From the NCBI GenBank assembly GCA_963821715.1, contig CAWGET010000007.1, forward strand, positions 134,122 through 198,121: a stretch of 64,000 bases of DNA, written 5' to 3'. The notes beneath the pieces are model-generated. The model was not told the origin of the DNA. It did no database searches and saw only the letters and a list, made by a program, of their open reading frames with translations. The DNA comes from CAWGET01 sp963821715. Lineage in GTDB: Bacteria > Bacteroidota > Ignavibacteria > Ignavibacteriales > Melioribacteraceae. Positions 26,517 to 34,834 of the stretch are shown here, in pieces. Position 1 is the first letter of the stretch; each line of letters begins with the position of its first letter. A program made the position numbers and the translations under genes.

Positions 26517-27938
26517 ATGAAACTCTGGGCGATAATTCCTGAATTGATTATTGCCGGACTAAGTTTGGCGCTGGTTCCTGTAGCGGGATTCGCAAAAAAG
26601 AAAGCGAGAATTATTCCGGTTCTTGTTTCGATTGCCGGACTTATTGCCGCGGGATTATTTACTTTCAGGATGCTTGATTGGAATTCATTTTCAATTTTCG
26701 AAGGCACTTATGCCGTTGATCCCTTCGGGAATGTTTTTAAGATTTTAATTTTTACCGGATCGATTATTGTTTTGCTGCTGCTGGTTTTTTACTTCAAAGG
26801 TAATTACCAAATTGCGCACGCACCTGTGGCGCTTATGTTTGCAACGCTCGGAGCAATAGGAATTACATCGAGTATGGATCTGGCTTTGATCTCACTCTTT
26901 CTCCAAATGATGAGTCTTGCAACTTATGTTTTAGTGGGATTAGTAAGAACCGATCCGTCGTCGAATGAAGCCTCATTGAAATATTTTATATTCGCCGCGG
27001 TCTCATTGGCTATAATGATTTTCGGTTTAACTTTTCTCTACGGATTAACAGGCAGTCTCAATCTTTCAGTTATTGGAGAAAATTTGACAGGAGCAAATAA
27101 ACATTGGGTTTTGTTTGCTCTCTCACTCGTTATTTTGGGATATGGATTTGAAGTTACTCTTGTTCCGTTTCACTTTTGGGCGCCCGACGTGTACTCAGGG
27201 ACTACTGCGCCTATTGCCGGGTTCATTTCAGTAGTTCCCAAGATTGCCGGATTCGCCGGATTAACTCGTATTTTGATTCTCGCTTTCCCGGATAATTTAA
27301 TGCAATGGAATATCATAATCGCTGTTCTCGCTGCGGCAACAATGACCTTTGGAAATATAGCCGCGCTTAAACAGAATAATTTAAAACGGCTTCTGGCTTA
27401 TTCCAGCATCGCGCAGTCCGGCTATGTTGTAATGGCAGTCTCCGTAATTGGAAGATCGGAGATGCCGCTTTCATCAATCGGATTCTATTTGCTCGCATAT
27501 ATATTTATGAACCTTGGAGCGTTCGCAGCGGCCGCACAAATAGAAAGAAATTACGGTTCGGATGGTTTTATCCTTCTTAGCGGACTTGGAAAGACAAATC
27601 CTCTCACATCAATTGTTTTATCCGTTTCACTTTTATCACTCGCAGGTATTCCGCCGCTCGCAGGTTTCGCCGGAAAAATATTTTTGTTAAAATCCGTAAT
27701 GGATTCCGGATTTATCTGGCTTGCGGTTATCGCAATTTTAAATATGACTATAGGTTTATATTACTATATTTCGATTATCTCAAAGATCTATATGAATGAA
27801 CCGGTTCTGAATAACAAACTTGTCTCCGGCCTCGCGATTAAAGCACTATTTGTGATCGTATTGATTGGTTCAATAATTTTTGGAATTTTACCTTCCATTG
27901 GATTAGAGTTGACGAATCTACTCGATAGAATTATATAA
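26517..27938 (+). CDS. nuoN: Complex I antiporter-like subunit NuoN, altered pump residues
   Basis: 473 residues, the NuoN length. Family blocks: TDPSSNEASLKYFIFAAV, 'VPFHFWAPDVYSGTTAPIAGF', KIAGFAGL, 'LKQNNLKRLLAYSSIAQSGYV' and IPPLAGFAGKIFLLK. Aligned by eye to E. coli NuoN, the TM5 glutamate (E133, in FLGIELISL) becomes Q130 in LFLQMMSL, and the TM7 lysine (K217, in GFKLSLVPFH) becomes E212 in GFEVTLVPFH. K155 and K242 correspond to the kept lysines K158 and K247. The subunit next to NuoK thus lacks the usual Glu/Lys pair. It ends the nuoAHJKLMN cluster. Confidence 0.9.
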   Translation: MKLWAIIPELIIAGLSLALVPVAGFAKKKARIIPVLVSIAGLIAAGLFTFRMLDWNSFSIFEGTYAVDPFGNVFKILIFTGSIIVLLLLVFYFKGNYQIAHAPVALMFATLGAIGITSSMDLALISLFLQMMSLATYVLVGLVRTDPSSNEASLKYFIFAAVSLAIMIFGLTFLYGLTGSLNLSVIGENLTGANKHWVLFALSLVILGYGFEVTLVPFHFWAPDVYSGTTAPIAGFISVVPKIAGFAGLTRILILAFPDNLMQWNIIIAVLAAATMTFGNIAALKQNNLKRLLAYSSIAQSGYVVMAVSVIGRSEMPLSSIGFYLLAYIFMNLGAFAAAAQIERNYGSDGFILLSGLGKTNPLTSIVLSVSLLSLAGIPPLAGFAGKIFLLKSVMDSGFIWLAVIAILNMTIGLYYYISIISKIYMNEPVLNNKLVSGLAIKALFVIVLIGSIIFGILPSIGLELTNLLDRII

Positions 27939-28077
27939 AATATATATTGGTTATATACCTGAACGAAATGTTTTAAATAAAAAAATTAAGATACCGCTCT
28001 CAAAATTGTTCCATTGTAACACATTAATTGCGGCGGAGAGCCCTTTTATTCTTCAATTCTGTTAAGATAAAACTCAC

Positions 28078-28896
28078 TTATGAAAATCTTTTCCGGGTAA
28101 TTTGTTTTAAGAAAAACGCAATAAGGTATCCAAGACCGGCGACTAATATTATTGAAGCACCGGCGGGAAGGTTAGCGAAGAAGGAAAATGAGAGTCCGGC
28201 AAAAACAAAAATTAAAATGAAAATTATTGAAAGAGCTATTATCTTTAACAAATTATTGGAGAAGAGGGAACCGATTGCCGAAGGAAGTGTGAGAAGCGCA
28301 ATAGACAAAATGATGCCGACCGTTTGAACCAAAACAACTATCGATAGAGCAATTGAGACAAGAAGCAAAGTGTATATCAGATTTACTTTTATTCCCCGCA
28401 GCGCCGCGTATTCTTCGTCAAAAATTACGTAAACGATTTGCCGGAAAAACACAAAAGTAAAAATCACAATTACGAAATCGAGAATAAGCAAAATCCACAG
28501 GCTTTCGCGCGTAACCATCAAAATGTTGCCGAACAAAAAGCTGAGAAGATCCACATTATAGCCGGGCGTAAGCTGCGCGAAGATGATTCCGATTGCCATT
28601 CCGACAGCCCACAGAGCGCTTATAGCAATGTCCTCATTCTGTTTTATTTTTAATTTTACAAAGCCGATAAGAACAGCCGAAACGATTGCGAATGCCGCGG
28701 CGCCTATCAGCGGATTGAAGTTAAGGAAATACGCGATACCCAAACCGCCCATAACCGCGTGCGCTATTCCGCCGCCGACGTAAGAAATTCTTTTTACGAC
28801 GATGAACGTTCCGTTGATTCCGCAGGCAACGCTCGCCAATATTCCGGCGAGAACAGCGTTTGTTAAAAATGTATAATCGTTAAAAATGGAAAACAT
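28078..28896 (-). CDS. znuB: Zinc/manganese ABC transporter permease (ZnuB-like)
   Basis: 272 residues, about eight helices, ABC-3 family. Motifs: 'NAVLAGILASVACGINGTFIVVKRISYVGGGIAHAVMGGLG', with the conserved GxxxAHA stretch, and FRQIVYVIFDEEYAALRGI, the cytoplasmic coupling loop that docks on the ATPase. It is the last gene of znuA-znuC-znuB, with 3 bp between it and znuC. It converges on nuoN with a 139-bp gap in which I see no clear terminator. Confidence 0.85.
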   Translation of the reverse strand: MFSIFNDYTFLTNAVLAGILASVACGINGTFIVVKRISYVGGGIAHAVMGGLGIAYFLNFNPLIGAAAFAIVSAVLIGFVKLKIKQNEDIAISALWAVGMAIGIIFAQLTPGYNVDLLSFLFGNILMVTRESLWILLILDFVIVIFTFVFFRQIVYVIFDEEYAALRGIKVNLIYTLLLVSIALSIVVLVQTVGIILSIALLTLPSAIGSLFSNNLLKIIALSIIFILIFVFAGLSFSFFANLPAGASIILVAGLGYLIAFFLKQITRKRFS

Positions 28897-28899
28897 TAT

Positions 28900-29634
28900 T
28901 TATATTTTGCATTGATGATGAATGATGCTGTATTTATCGCTGTAAACTTCTTTAAGGATTGTGCCGGAGTTGATCTCTTCGGTTTTATGCAGAGATAAAT
29001 TTTTATTTACGCAAGCCACTTTATTAACATAGTTCGAAATAAATCCGATGTCGTGCGAAACCAGTAAAATCGTTATTTCGTTATTCAGATCTTTTAGAAG
29101 TTCGTAAATATCTTCTTCAACCGAACTATCAACGCTTGAAGTCGGTTCGTCCAGTAAAAGAATTTTTGGTTCAGCCGCCAAAGCCCGCGCAATCAGAGTC
29201 CGCTGCTGCTGTCCGCCGGAAAGCTGATTGAAAGATTTTTCCGCAAGGTCTTCAATTTTTACGGACTTCATAATTTCTAATGATCGTTCTCTTATCGATT
29301 TTGAAAACCAGGGGAACATACATCTCGCGCCGCACAATCCCATCGCAACAACGTCGATAGTTTTGATAGGGAAAATTTTTTCCGAAGTTCCGAACTGCGG
29401 CACGTATCCGATTTTGCTCCGGGCCGCAATAGGACTTGAGTCCAAAATTTTTACAGAGCCTTTTCGCGGGATCAATAATCCCATAACAATTCTTAGCAGA
29501 GTTGTTTTTCCTCCACCGTTAGGTCCTATAATTCCAACAAAATCCTTTTCTTTAACTTCAAGATTTATATCTTCTAAAATGTTTATTCCGTTAAACGAAA
29601 AATCCATATTTTTTATTTCGATCGCGTTATTCAT
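28900..29634 (-). CDS. znuC: Zinc/manganese ABC transporter ATP-binding protein
   Basis: 244 residues. Walker A GPNGGGKTT (residues 37-45), Q-loop at 'YVPQFGTSEK', ABC signature LSGGQQQR, Walker B ILLLDEPTSSVD, and the H-loop in LLVSHDIGFI. It is typical of metal-type (ABC-3-linked) ATPases. It overlaps znuA by 8 bp and precedes znuB by 3 bp. Specificity (zinc versus manganese) cannot be read from the ATPase. Confidence 0.88.
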   Translation of the reverse strand: MNNAIEIKNMDFSFNGINILEDINLEVKEKDFVGIIGPNGGGKTTLLRIVMGLLIPRKGSVKILDSSPIAARSKIGYVPQFGTSEKIFPIKTIDVVAMGLCGARCMFPWFSKSIRERSLEIMKSVKIEDLAEKSFNQLSGGQQQRTLIARALAAEPKILLLDEPTSSVDSSVEEDIYELLKDLNNEITILLVSHDIGFISNYVNKVACVNKNLSLHKTEEINSGTILKEVYSDKYSIIHHQCKI

Positions 29635-30517
29635 CTTTCATCTTTTCTATTCCGGCTATTAATTGTGCCGTATGAATTAAACTAGTATAGTAATCTTCCG
29701 GGAGCGGATCAATTCGCTCCACAGCGCCTCCAATTTCTTTAGCAATTGTTTCCGCTGATCTTACGCTGAACTGAGGCTGGACAAAAATAGTTGTAAGATT
29801 GTTTTTATTCAATAGATCTATAATTTCTGTAAGTTCTTTCGGCGATGGTTCTTTTCCTTCGACCTCAATAGCTATCTGTTCCAAATTAAATTCATCCCCA
29901 AAGTAACCCCACGATGGATGAAAAACAACAAACCTCCTCATTTTCAAGCCGGAAAGTTTCTTTTCGATTATTATATGAATGCTGTCTAATTCATTTTTGA
30001 ATTTATTCAAATTTATCCTGAAAATTTTTTCTTTTTCCGGATATACGGCTGTTAATCCTTCAAAAATATTTTGAGCCTGAATTTTAACTAAATTCGGACT
30101 AAGCCAAATATGTGGATCGAGTCCTGCATGATCGTGAACTTCACTTACTGAATTTTTAGTTTCCAACAAAGCGTTTTTCATTTTGCGTAATTTTATTCCT
30201 TCGCGAGTATCAATAATTTTCAACGCGGGATAATTTTCTTCAATCCTTTTCATCCAAGAGTTTTCGAAAGGCGCGCCTACTTTGAAGAAAACGCCGGCGT
30301 CTATCAATTCAGTCATTTGCCGGGGAAGAGGATCGTAAGTAGCAGGACTCATTCCGGGCTGAACCATAACCGAAACTTCAAGAAAATCTCCTGCAATTTT
30401 TTCTACGAAAAATTTTTGAGGAAGAATAGAGACGAAAACCTTCCTGCCGGATCTTTCCTTGCTGGAGCATCCAAATAAAATTAAAAGCAGAATTAATGTG
30501 ATAGATGTTTTTTTCAT
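29627..30517 (-). CDS. znuA: Zinc ABC transporter substrate-binding lipoprotein (ZnuA-like)
   Basis: 296 residues. Lipoprotein signal ILLLILFGC (C17), then the cluster A-I fold: VFVSILPQKFFVEKIAG, 'MVQPGMSPATYDPLP' where the usual His ligand of 'GxSPHxYEP' is replaced by Thr, 'HDHAGLDPHIWLSP' with the histidine-bearing loop and the conserved DPHxWLSP ligand, VVFHPSWGYF with the third His, and 'AKEIGGAVERIDPL' with the final Asp. The His-rich loop is very short, which is more like TroA/AztC-type binders than E. coli ZnuA. It is first in the operon. Confidence 0.83.
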   Translation of the reverse strand: MKKTSITLILLLILFGCSSKERSGRKVFVSILPQKFFVEKIAGDFLEVSVMVQPGMSPATYDPLPRQMTELIDAGVFFKVGAPFENSWMKRIEENYPALKIIDTREGIKLRKMKNALLETKNSVSEVHDHAGLDPHIWLSPNLVKIQAQNIFEGLTAVYPEKEKIFRINLNKFKNELDSIHIIIEKKLSGLKMRRFVVFHPSWGYFGDEFNLEQIAIEVEGKEPSPKELTEIIDLLNKNNLTTIFVQPQFSVRSAETIAKEIGGAVERIDPLPEDYYTSLIHTAQLIAGIEKMKDE

Positions 30518-30794
30518 ATTTGAATTTATTTAACGCTTTATTAAGTAGTTTTTATTCGCGTAATTCTTTTGAAGACCGAATAATATCTACGTTAAAGGAG
30601 ATAAAATTAAAAAAATAATTTATGTCACTCTAAGATAATCTAAAATTAAATATTTTATTTCTTCAAAAGTAACTGGATAAGCATGATCAAAAAATAAATT
30701 AAATTATTTTGAGATTATACTTCAAATTAACCAAAAATAATTTATCTTTAAAATTGACCGCGAAGGAGGGCTTCCAAAAAATAACGGACTTAAA
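30518..30794. other. AT-rich divergent intergenic region
   Basis: The gap between znuA (minus) and the Gfo/Idh/MocA gene (plus). Both promoters must lie here. It is very AT-rich, and I found no clear Zur-type palindrome, riboswitch or small ORF. Confidence 0.4.
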
Positions 30795-31787
30795 ATGAAG
30801 AAAATCAAATTAGGAATTATTGGAACCGGTATTGCAGCAAAGGATTTACATTTACCCGCATTACTAAGACTTCAGAATTATTTTGAGATAACCGCAGTTT
30901 GTAATCACACTGAACCGAAAGCAAAACAATTTTCAAAACTTCTCGGAGGCGTACCATATTATCTGGATTATAAAAAATTTCTAAGAGAAGCCGATCTTGA
31001 AGCCGTGGATATTGCTCTTCCGATTGAATTAAATTATCAGACGGCTAAAGATTCGCTAGACGCGGGGAAGCATGTCATCTTAGAAAAACCTCTTGCGGTA
31101 AATTTAACCGAAGCAAAAAAGTTGGTAGAAGTAGAAAAGAAGACTGAACTTATTACCATGGTCGCTGAAAATTTCCGGTATAAAAAAATATTTAACAAAG
31201 CAAAGAAATATTTGGAGCAGGATAAAATCGGGAAACCTTACGCGGCGGTTTGGAATCTTTTTAATAATGTAAACGAAAAAAATAAATACGCTCAGACAGA
31301 TTGGAGAATAAATCATAAATATCCGGGCGGATTTATGACGGACGCCGGAGTGCATAATCTTGCCGCCATAAGAATGATCCTGGGCAACTTTTCTGAAGTG
31401 TCGGCATTTTCGAAAAGTGTTAACCCCTCAATTGGTAAGCCTGATACGCTAAGTATTCAATTCAAGACGGACAAAAATGTTTACGGGGTTTTTAACATTT
31501 TCTTTTCGGTGAAAGGACATCACGAAGACCGATTTGTGATTTTCGGAGAGAAAGGTACTATTGAAATTAACGAGAATAAATTGTCAATCAAAAAGGAAAA
31601 GGGGAAACCAATAGTTGAAGAACTAACTAAAGATTTTGGATACTACGAAGAGTTCAAATCATTTCATTCAGCAATAACAAAAGGGGAGAAGGTTTTCAGC
31701 AGTTTTGCGGAAGGCTATGAAGATTTTGAAGCGGCAGTTAAAGCTCTTAAGTCTGCCGATAAAAATATAAAAATCAAGTTCAATTAA
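30795..31787 (+). CDS. Gfo/Idh/MocA-family NAD(P)-dependent oxidoreductase
   Basis: 330 residues. The N-terminal Rossmann fold LGIIGTGIAAKDLHLPALLRL binds NAD(P). 'AVCNHTEPKAKQFSKLLG' follows, and ILEKPLAVNLTEAKKLV contains the conserved E-K-P lysine. The C-terminal sheet domain contains GGFMTDAGVHNLAAIRMILG, where D and H of 'DAGVHNL' are catalytic-site residues in this family. Members act on sugars, inositols and related alcohols; substrate cannot be deduced. It is followed 27 bp later by an aldo/keto reductase, so the two may act on one carbonyl or sugar substrate. Confidence 0.85.
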   Translation: MKKIKLGIIGTGIAAKDLHLPALLRLQNYFEITAVCNHTEPKAKQFSKLLGGVPYYLDYKKFLREADLEAVDIALPIELNYQTAKDSLDAGKHVILEKPLAVNLTEAKKLVEVEKKTELITMVAENFRYKKIFNKAKKYLEQDKIGKPYAAVWNLFNNVNEKNKYAQTDWRINHKYPGGFMTDAGVHNLAAIRMILGNFSEVSAFSKSVNPSIGKPDTLSIQFKTDKNVYGVFNIFFSVKGHHEDRFVIFGEKGTIEINENKLSIKKEKGKPIVEELTKDFGYYEEFKSFHSAITKGEKVFSSFAEGYEDFEAAVKALKSADKNIKIKFN

Positions 31788-31814
31788 TCGTATTAAAAAA
31801 CAAAAGAGGGAATA

Positions 31815-32813
31815 ATGGAATATCGTTATTTAGGAAAATCCGGACTAAAAATTTCAGCTCTGTCTTTCGGAGCCTGGGTTACATTTGGCGATCAGATTGG
31901 TGAAGATGTAGCTTATGAATTGATGAAAGAAGCTTACGATGCCGGAGTAAATTTCTTTGACAATGCCGAGGCATATTCTGAAGGGAAAGCGGAAACAATG
32001 ATGGGTAACGTAATAAAAAAAGCCGGCTGGAATAGGTCTGATTTGGTTGTATCGACAAAAATTTATTGGGGCGGGCAAGGACCGAACGACCGAGGACTTT
32101 CATTTAAGCATATCATTGAAGGAACGAATGCTTCGCTAAAAAGATTGCAGATGGATTACGTTGATCTAATTTTCTGTCACAGACCTGATTATCATACTCC
32201 TGTTGAAGAAACCGTTTGGGCGATGAACCAAGTGATCAAGCAAGGGAAGGCGTTTTATTGGGGAACGAGCGAATGGAGCGCGGACGAGATTATGCAGGCA
32301 TATCAGGTTGCGCGAAGACATAATTTAATTCCTCCGCTGATGGAACAGCCGGAATACAATATGTTCAGAAGAGATAAAATAGAAAAAGAATTTATCCGAT
32401 TGTATGACCGGATCGGGTTAGGAACCACAACCTGGAGCCCTTTAGCGAGCGGTATTTTAACGGGAAAATATAACGACGGAATTCCCGACACATCTAGAAT
32501 GGGTCTGGATAAATATTCCTGGCTTAGAAAAATGCTGGAAAGTGATGAAGGGAAAAAGAAAATAGAAAAGACAAGGAAATTGACTAAGATAGCCGAAGAA
32601 CTAGATATGACGATGGCGGATTTTGCGCTTGCGTGGCTGTTGAAAAATCCGCACGTAAGCACTGTGATTACCGGCGCATCCAAACCGGAACAGGTTAAAC
32701 AGAATATGAAAGTGATTGATAAGGTTGATAAGCTGACTCCGGAAGTAATGGATAAAGTTGAAGAGATACTCGATAACAAACCAGAACCACACACAGATTT
32801 TAGAGAAGCATAA
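31815..32813 (+). CDS. Aldo/keto reductase (Kv-beta/YghZ-like group)
   Basis: 332 residues. It starts MEYRYLGKSGLKISALSFG. The catalytic tetrad is visible: D49 and Y54 in FFDNAEAYSEG, K82 in VSTKIYWGG and H122 in FCHRPDY. 'YWGTSEWSADEI' and the NADPH-binding C-terminal TVITGASKPEQVKQN are conserved. The 'DNAEAYSEGKAE' wording with a GWG-free loop is that of the voltage-gated potassium-channel beta-subunit/YghZ group of reductases. It reduces aldehydes or ketones with NADPH. A GAGGGA site precedes the ATG. Confidence 0.88.
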   Translation: MEYRYLGKSGLKISALSFGAWVTFGDQIGEDVAYELMKEAYDAGVNFFDNAEAYSEGKAETMMGNVIKKAGWNRSDLVVSTKIYWGGQGPNDRGLSFKHIIEGTNASLKRLQMDYVDLIFCHRPDYHTPVEETVWAMNQVIKQGKAFYWGTSEWSADEIMQAYQVARRHNLIPPLMEQPEYNMFRRDKIEKEFIRLYDRIGLGTTTWSPLASGILTGKYNDGIPDTSRMGLDKYSWLRKMLESDEGKKKIEKTRKLTKIAEELDMTMADFALAWLLKNPHVSTVITGASKPEQVKQNMKVIDKVDKLTPEVMDKVEEILDNKPEPHTDFREA

Positions 32814-32836
32814 GATTCTATTCTAATCATTCATCA

Positions 32837-32864
32837 GTAGAGACGGGAGATTTCCCGTCTCTAC
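32837..32864. repeat. GAGACG-type palindrome, copy 3 (possible bidirectional terminator)
   Basis: Perfect 12-bp arms, GTAGAGACGGGA (32837-32848) and TCCCGTCTCTAC (32853-32864), with loop GATT. It lies between the converging aldo/keto reductase and FadL-like genes. It has no U-run on either side, which argues that it is a dispersed repeat rather than a classical terminator. Confidence 0.8.
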
Positions 32865-32915
32865 ATGTCTAACAATAAATGAATCACGATTTATAATTCA
32901 TAGAGAAAATTCGAA

Positions 32916-34415
32916 TTAAAAATTATAAGTAAACGCTATATGAAATAAATTCGTAGCCAGTTCGCTCGTGCTTGCGTTGTATTCGTTTGCAATCAGACTT
33001 TCATTTTCAGCTGTCAATTCATTATTCATCACCATTTCATAAGCCAGGTGCGCGGCGAATGAATTGGTAAATTGATAACTGCCGCCGAGCATTATATGAT
33101 TTTCTACTATCGCTGGAAAGACCGGAAATATAGTAGATTCGGGAACCGGATTGCTGCCGTAAGCATAACCTAGACGAAGAGTCAGAGCTTCTGATGCCAT
33201 AAACTCGCCGCCTATTTTAGCGATGATCGAGTTTTCCCAATTCAGCGGAAACGTCATTTCAAAATTTCCCTCGTTGCCGAGCATTGTGTTAATATTGGAG
33301 TTATTGCCGTTCGATAATGCAAGTTTCATTTCGTCGAAAGCGGCTTCCCAGTTCAGCCATTCGAGATCGAATGACAAACTAAAATTATCCGACGCTTTAT
33401 AAGCGAGTCCAAAGCCGATCGACTGGGGAAAATTCAATTTTGTTTCGAGATCATACTCAGCCTTTACGCCCTGTTGAAGATCAACTCCCATACCTCCGAA
33501 CTGCTGCATAATTGCCTGCTGAGCTTCTTGCTGCGAAGCTCCTGGATTCTGCATCATATAACCTTGAATAGCTTTGCCGAACGCGTCATTGAGCTGCGCT
33601 GTCATATCCATCGAAGCGGAACCGTTTTTGAAAGTCATATTGGTCGGGGAAGTGTAGCTTAAACCAAGCGTCAGCTTTTCATTAAATTTAAACGCGAACC
33701 CAATCTTTCCATTAAATCCGAGTCCGGTTAAACCGCTCATTTCCGCGGAAGCGGTAACTTCGTCATAACCGAATCCGCCCATCGAAGGAGGAGCCGAAAA
33801 AATTTGTCCGAAAGTCATTCCCGGCATGGCGGTTCCCTGCATAATTGATGGGTTAAGCGAATAAGGCATCCAGAATTCCAGTGTACTGTAAACGAGATGA
33901 AGACTAACGCCCGCAGAAATCATTTCGTTGAATTTATATGCAGCGCTCAATCCGCCTTGGAAAGAAGCGAGCTGCGAATGATATTCCTGCTGATTAAAAC
34001 TGCCATCCTGATTTCTGAACAACGCATGATCCAAAGTGAAATCAGCGCCCATACCGCCGTAGGTAAAAAATCCCAATCCCCAGGAAAATTTGCTCTCATC
34101 GTATTTATTAACATAAGCGAGCGAAGGAAGCGGAAATACATTATCGTCGCCTTCGGTATCATTCAAATTATTTTTAAAATGGAGGGAAGGGAGCATTAAT
34201 GAAAGATTAGCGTCCAGCATAGAATTTTCCAGAAAAGAAATTCCCGCCGGGTTCGTCATCATCAAGCCCGGCGTGTCAAAATTTCCGATTGAAGTTCCGC
34301 CTCGTCCGAGCGACTTAGCGTTAAAATCAACCATTCGGGTTCCGTTCTGTGCAAATACAGCAGAAGAAATAAATAAAAAAGAAAGCATAAGTTTAATAAA
34401 AGATTTCATGACCAA
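32916..34415 (-). CDS. OMPP1/FadL/TodX-family outer-membrane transport protein
   Basis: 499 residues as called. A signal peptide (FIKLMLSFLFISSAVFAQNG) is followed by 'DFNAKSLGRGGTSIGNFDTPGLMMTNPAGISFLENS', the FadL N-terminal hatch with NPAG. Many amphipathic strands follow, with 'WNWE'-type girdles, GFGLAYKASDNFSLSFDLEW, LRLGYAYGSNPVPEST, and a C-terminal ATNLFHIAFTYNF aromatic strand. A Gln-rich insert (residues about 280-300) is unusual. It imports hydrophobic molecules such as fatty acids or hydrocarbons. The start is ambiguous: TTG at 34415 lies 5 bp from GGAG, while ATG at 34409 lies 11 bp from it. Confidence 0.85.
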   Translation of the reverse strand: MVMKSFIKLMLSFLFISSAVFAQNGTRMVDFNAKSLGRGGTSIGNFDTPGLMMTNPAGISFLENSMLDANLSLMLPSLHFKNNLNDTEGDDNVFPLPSLAYVNKYDESKFSWGLGFFTYGGMGADFTLDHALFRNQDGSFNQQEYHSQLASFQGGLSAAYKFNEMISAGVSLHLVYSTLEFWMPYSLNPSIMQGTAMPGMTFGQIFSAPPSMGGFGYDEVTASAEMSGLTGLGFNGKIGFAFKFNEKLTLGLSYTSPTNMTFKNGSASMDMTAQLNDAFGKAIQGYMMQNPGASQQEAQQAIMQQFGGMGVDLQQGVKAEYDLETKLNFPQSIGFGLAYKASDNFSLSFDLEWLNWEAAFDEMKLALSNGNNSNINTMLGNEGNFEMTFPLNWENSIIAKIGGEFMASEALTLRLGYAYGSNPVPESTIFPVFPAIVENHIMLGGSYQFTNSFAAHLAYEMVMNNELTAENESLIANEYNASTSELATNLFHIAFTYNF

Positions 34416-34508
34416 GTTATCTCCTTATTGTCTATGTTTATATGTGAAAAACGATTTCTAATTATTAATTTTTACTTTCAGCTTTGCGGAAGCGGAGTCC
34501 TTTTCGTT

Positions 34509-34808
34509 TTATCTAGAATTATTTTGCCTTTCACGGTCGCGCGCTATTTTCTCTTCATCGGTTAAGATCTCATTATCAACCAATTCACTCATTTCCCGCA
34601 AGGCGCGCAATGTATCTTCAGCTTCCTGTTCGTCAATTTTGTTTATCGCAAAGCCTGCGTGAACTAAAACGTATTCGTCAATTTTTACTTCCGGAAGCCA
34701 ATCAATGCAAATATTTTTTGTGACTCCGGCAAAATCAACCTTCGCCATTTTCAATTCGCCGGATGATTTATCAAATGAAACTACTTTACCAGGAACAGCC
34801 AGACACAT
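34509..34808 (-). CDS. hypC: Hydrogenase maturation chaperone HypC/HupF
   Basis: 99 residues. It begins MCLAVPGKVVSF, the invariant HypC start in which Cys2 holds the Fe(CN)2CO intermediate, followed by 'AKVDFAGVTKNICIDWLPEVKIDEYVLVHAGFAINKID', the OB-fold body. HypC passes the iron-ligand group from HypD to the hydrogenase large subunit. The acidic/basic C-terminal tail (EEKIARDRERQNN) is slightly longer than usual. It is the last gene of the hydrogenase run; hypA, B, D, E and F are not in the window. Confidence 0.94.
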   Translation of the reverse strand: MCLAVPGKVVSFDKSSGELKMAKVDFAGVTKNICIDWLPEVKIDEYVLVHAGFAINKIDEQEAEDTLRALREMSELVDNEILTDEEKIARDRERQNNSR

Positions 34809-34834
34809 TTATCGCCTCAACAATTATTTTTGTT

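Noticed and set aside
20808..27938. The nuo-like cluster as a group 4 hydrogenase or Mrp antiporter operon
   Set aside because: No NuoD/NuoB-like (hydrogenase-like) genes are adjacent. The hydrogenase in the window is a Tat-exported group 1 enzyme 7 kb away on the other strand, and the subunit set is the complex I A/H/J/K/L/M/N set, not MrpA-G.
32837..32864. Simple Rho-independent terminator
   Set aside because: It lacks a U-run and shares its core with two other palindromes, so it is listed as a repeat, though it may still terminate.
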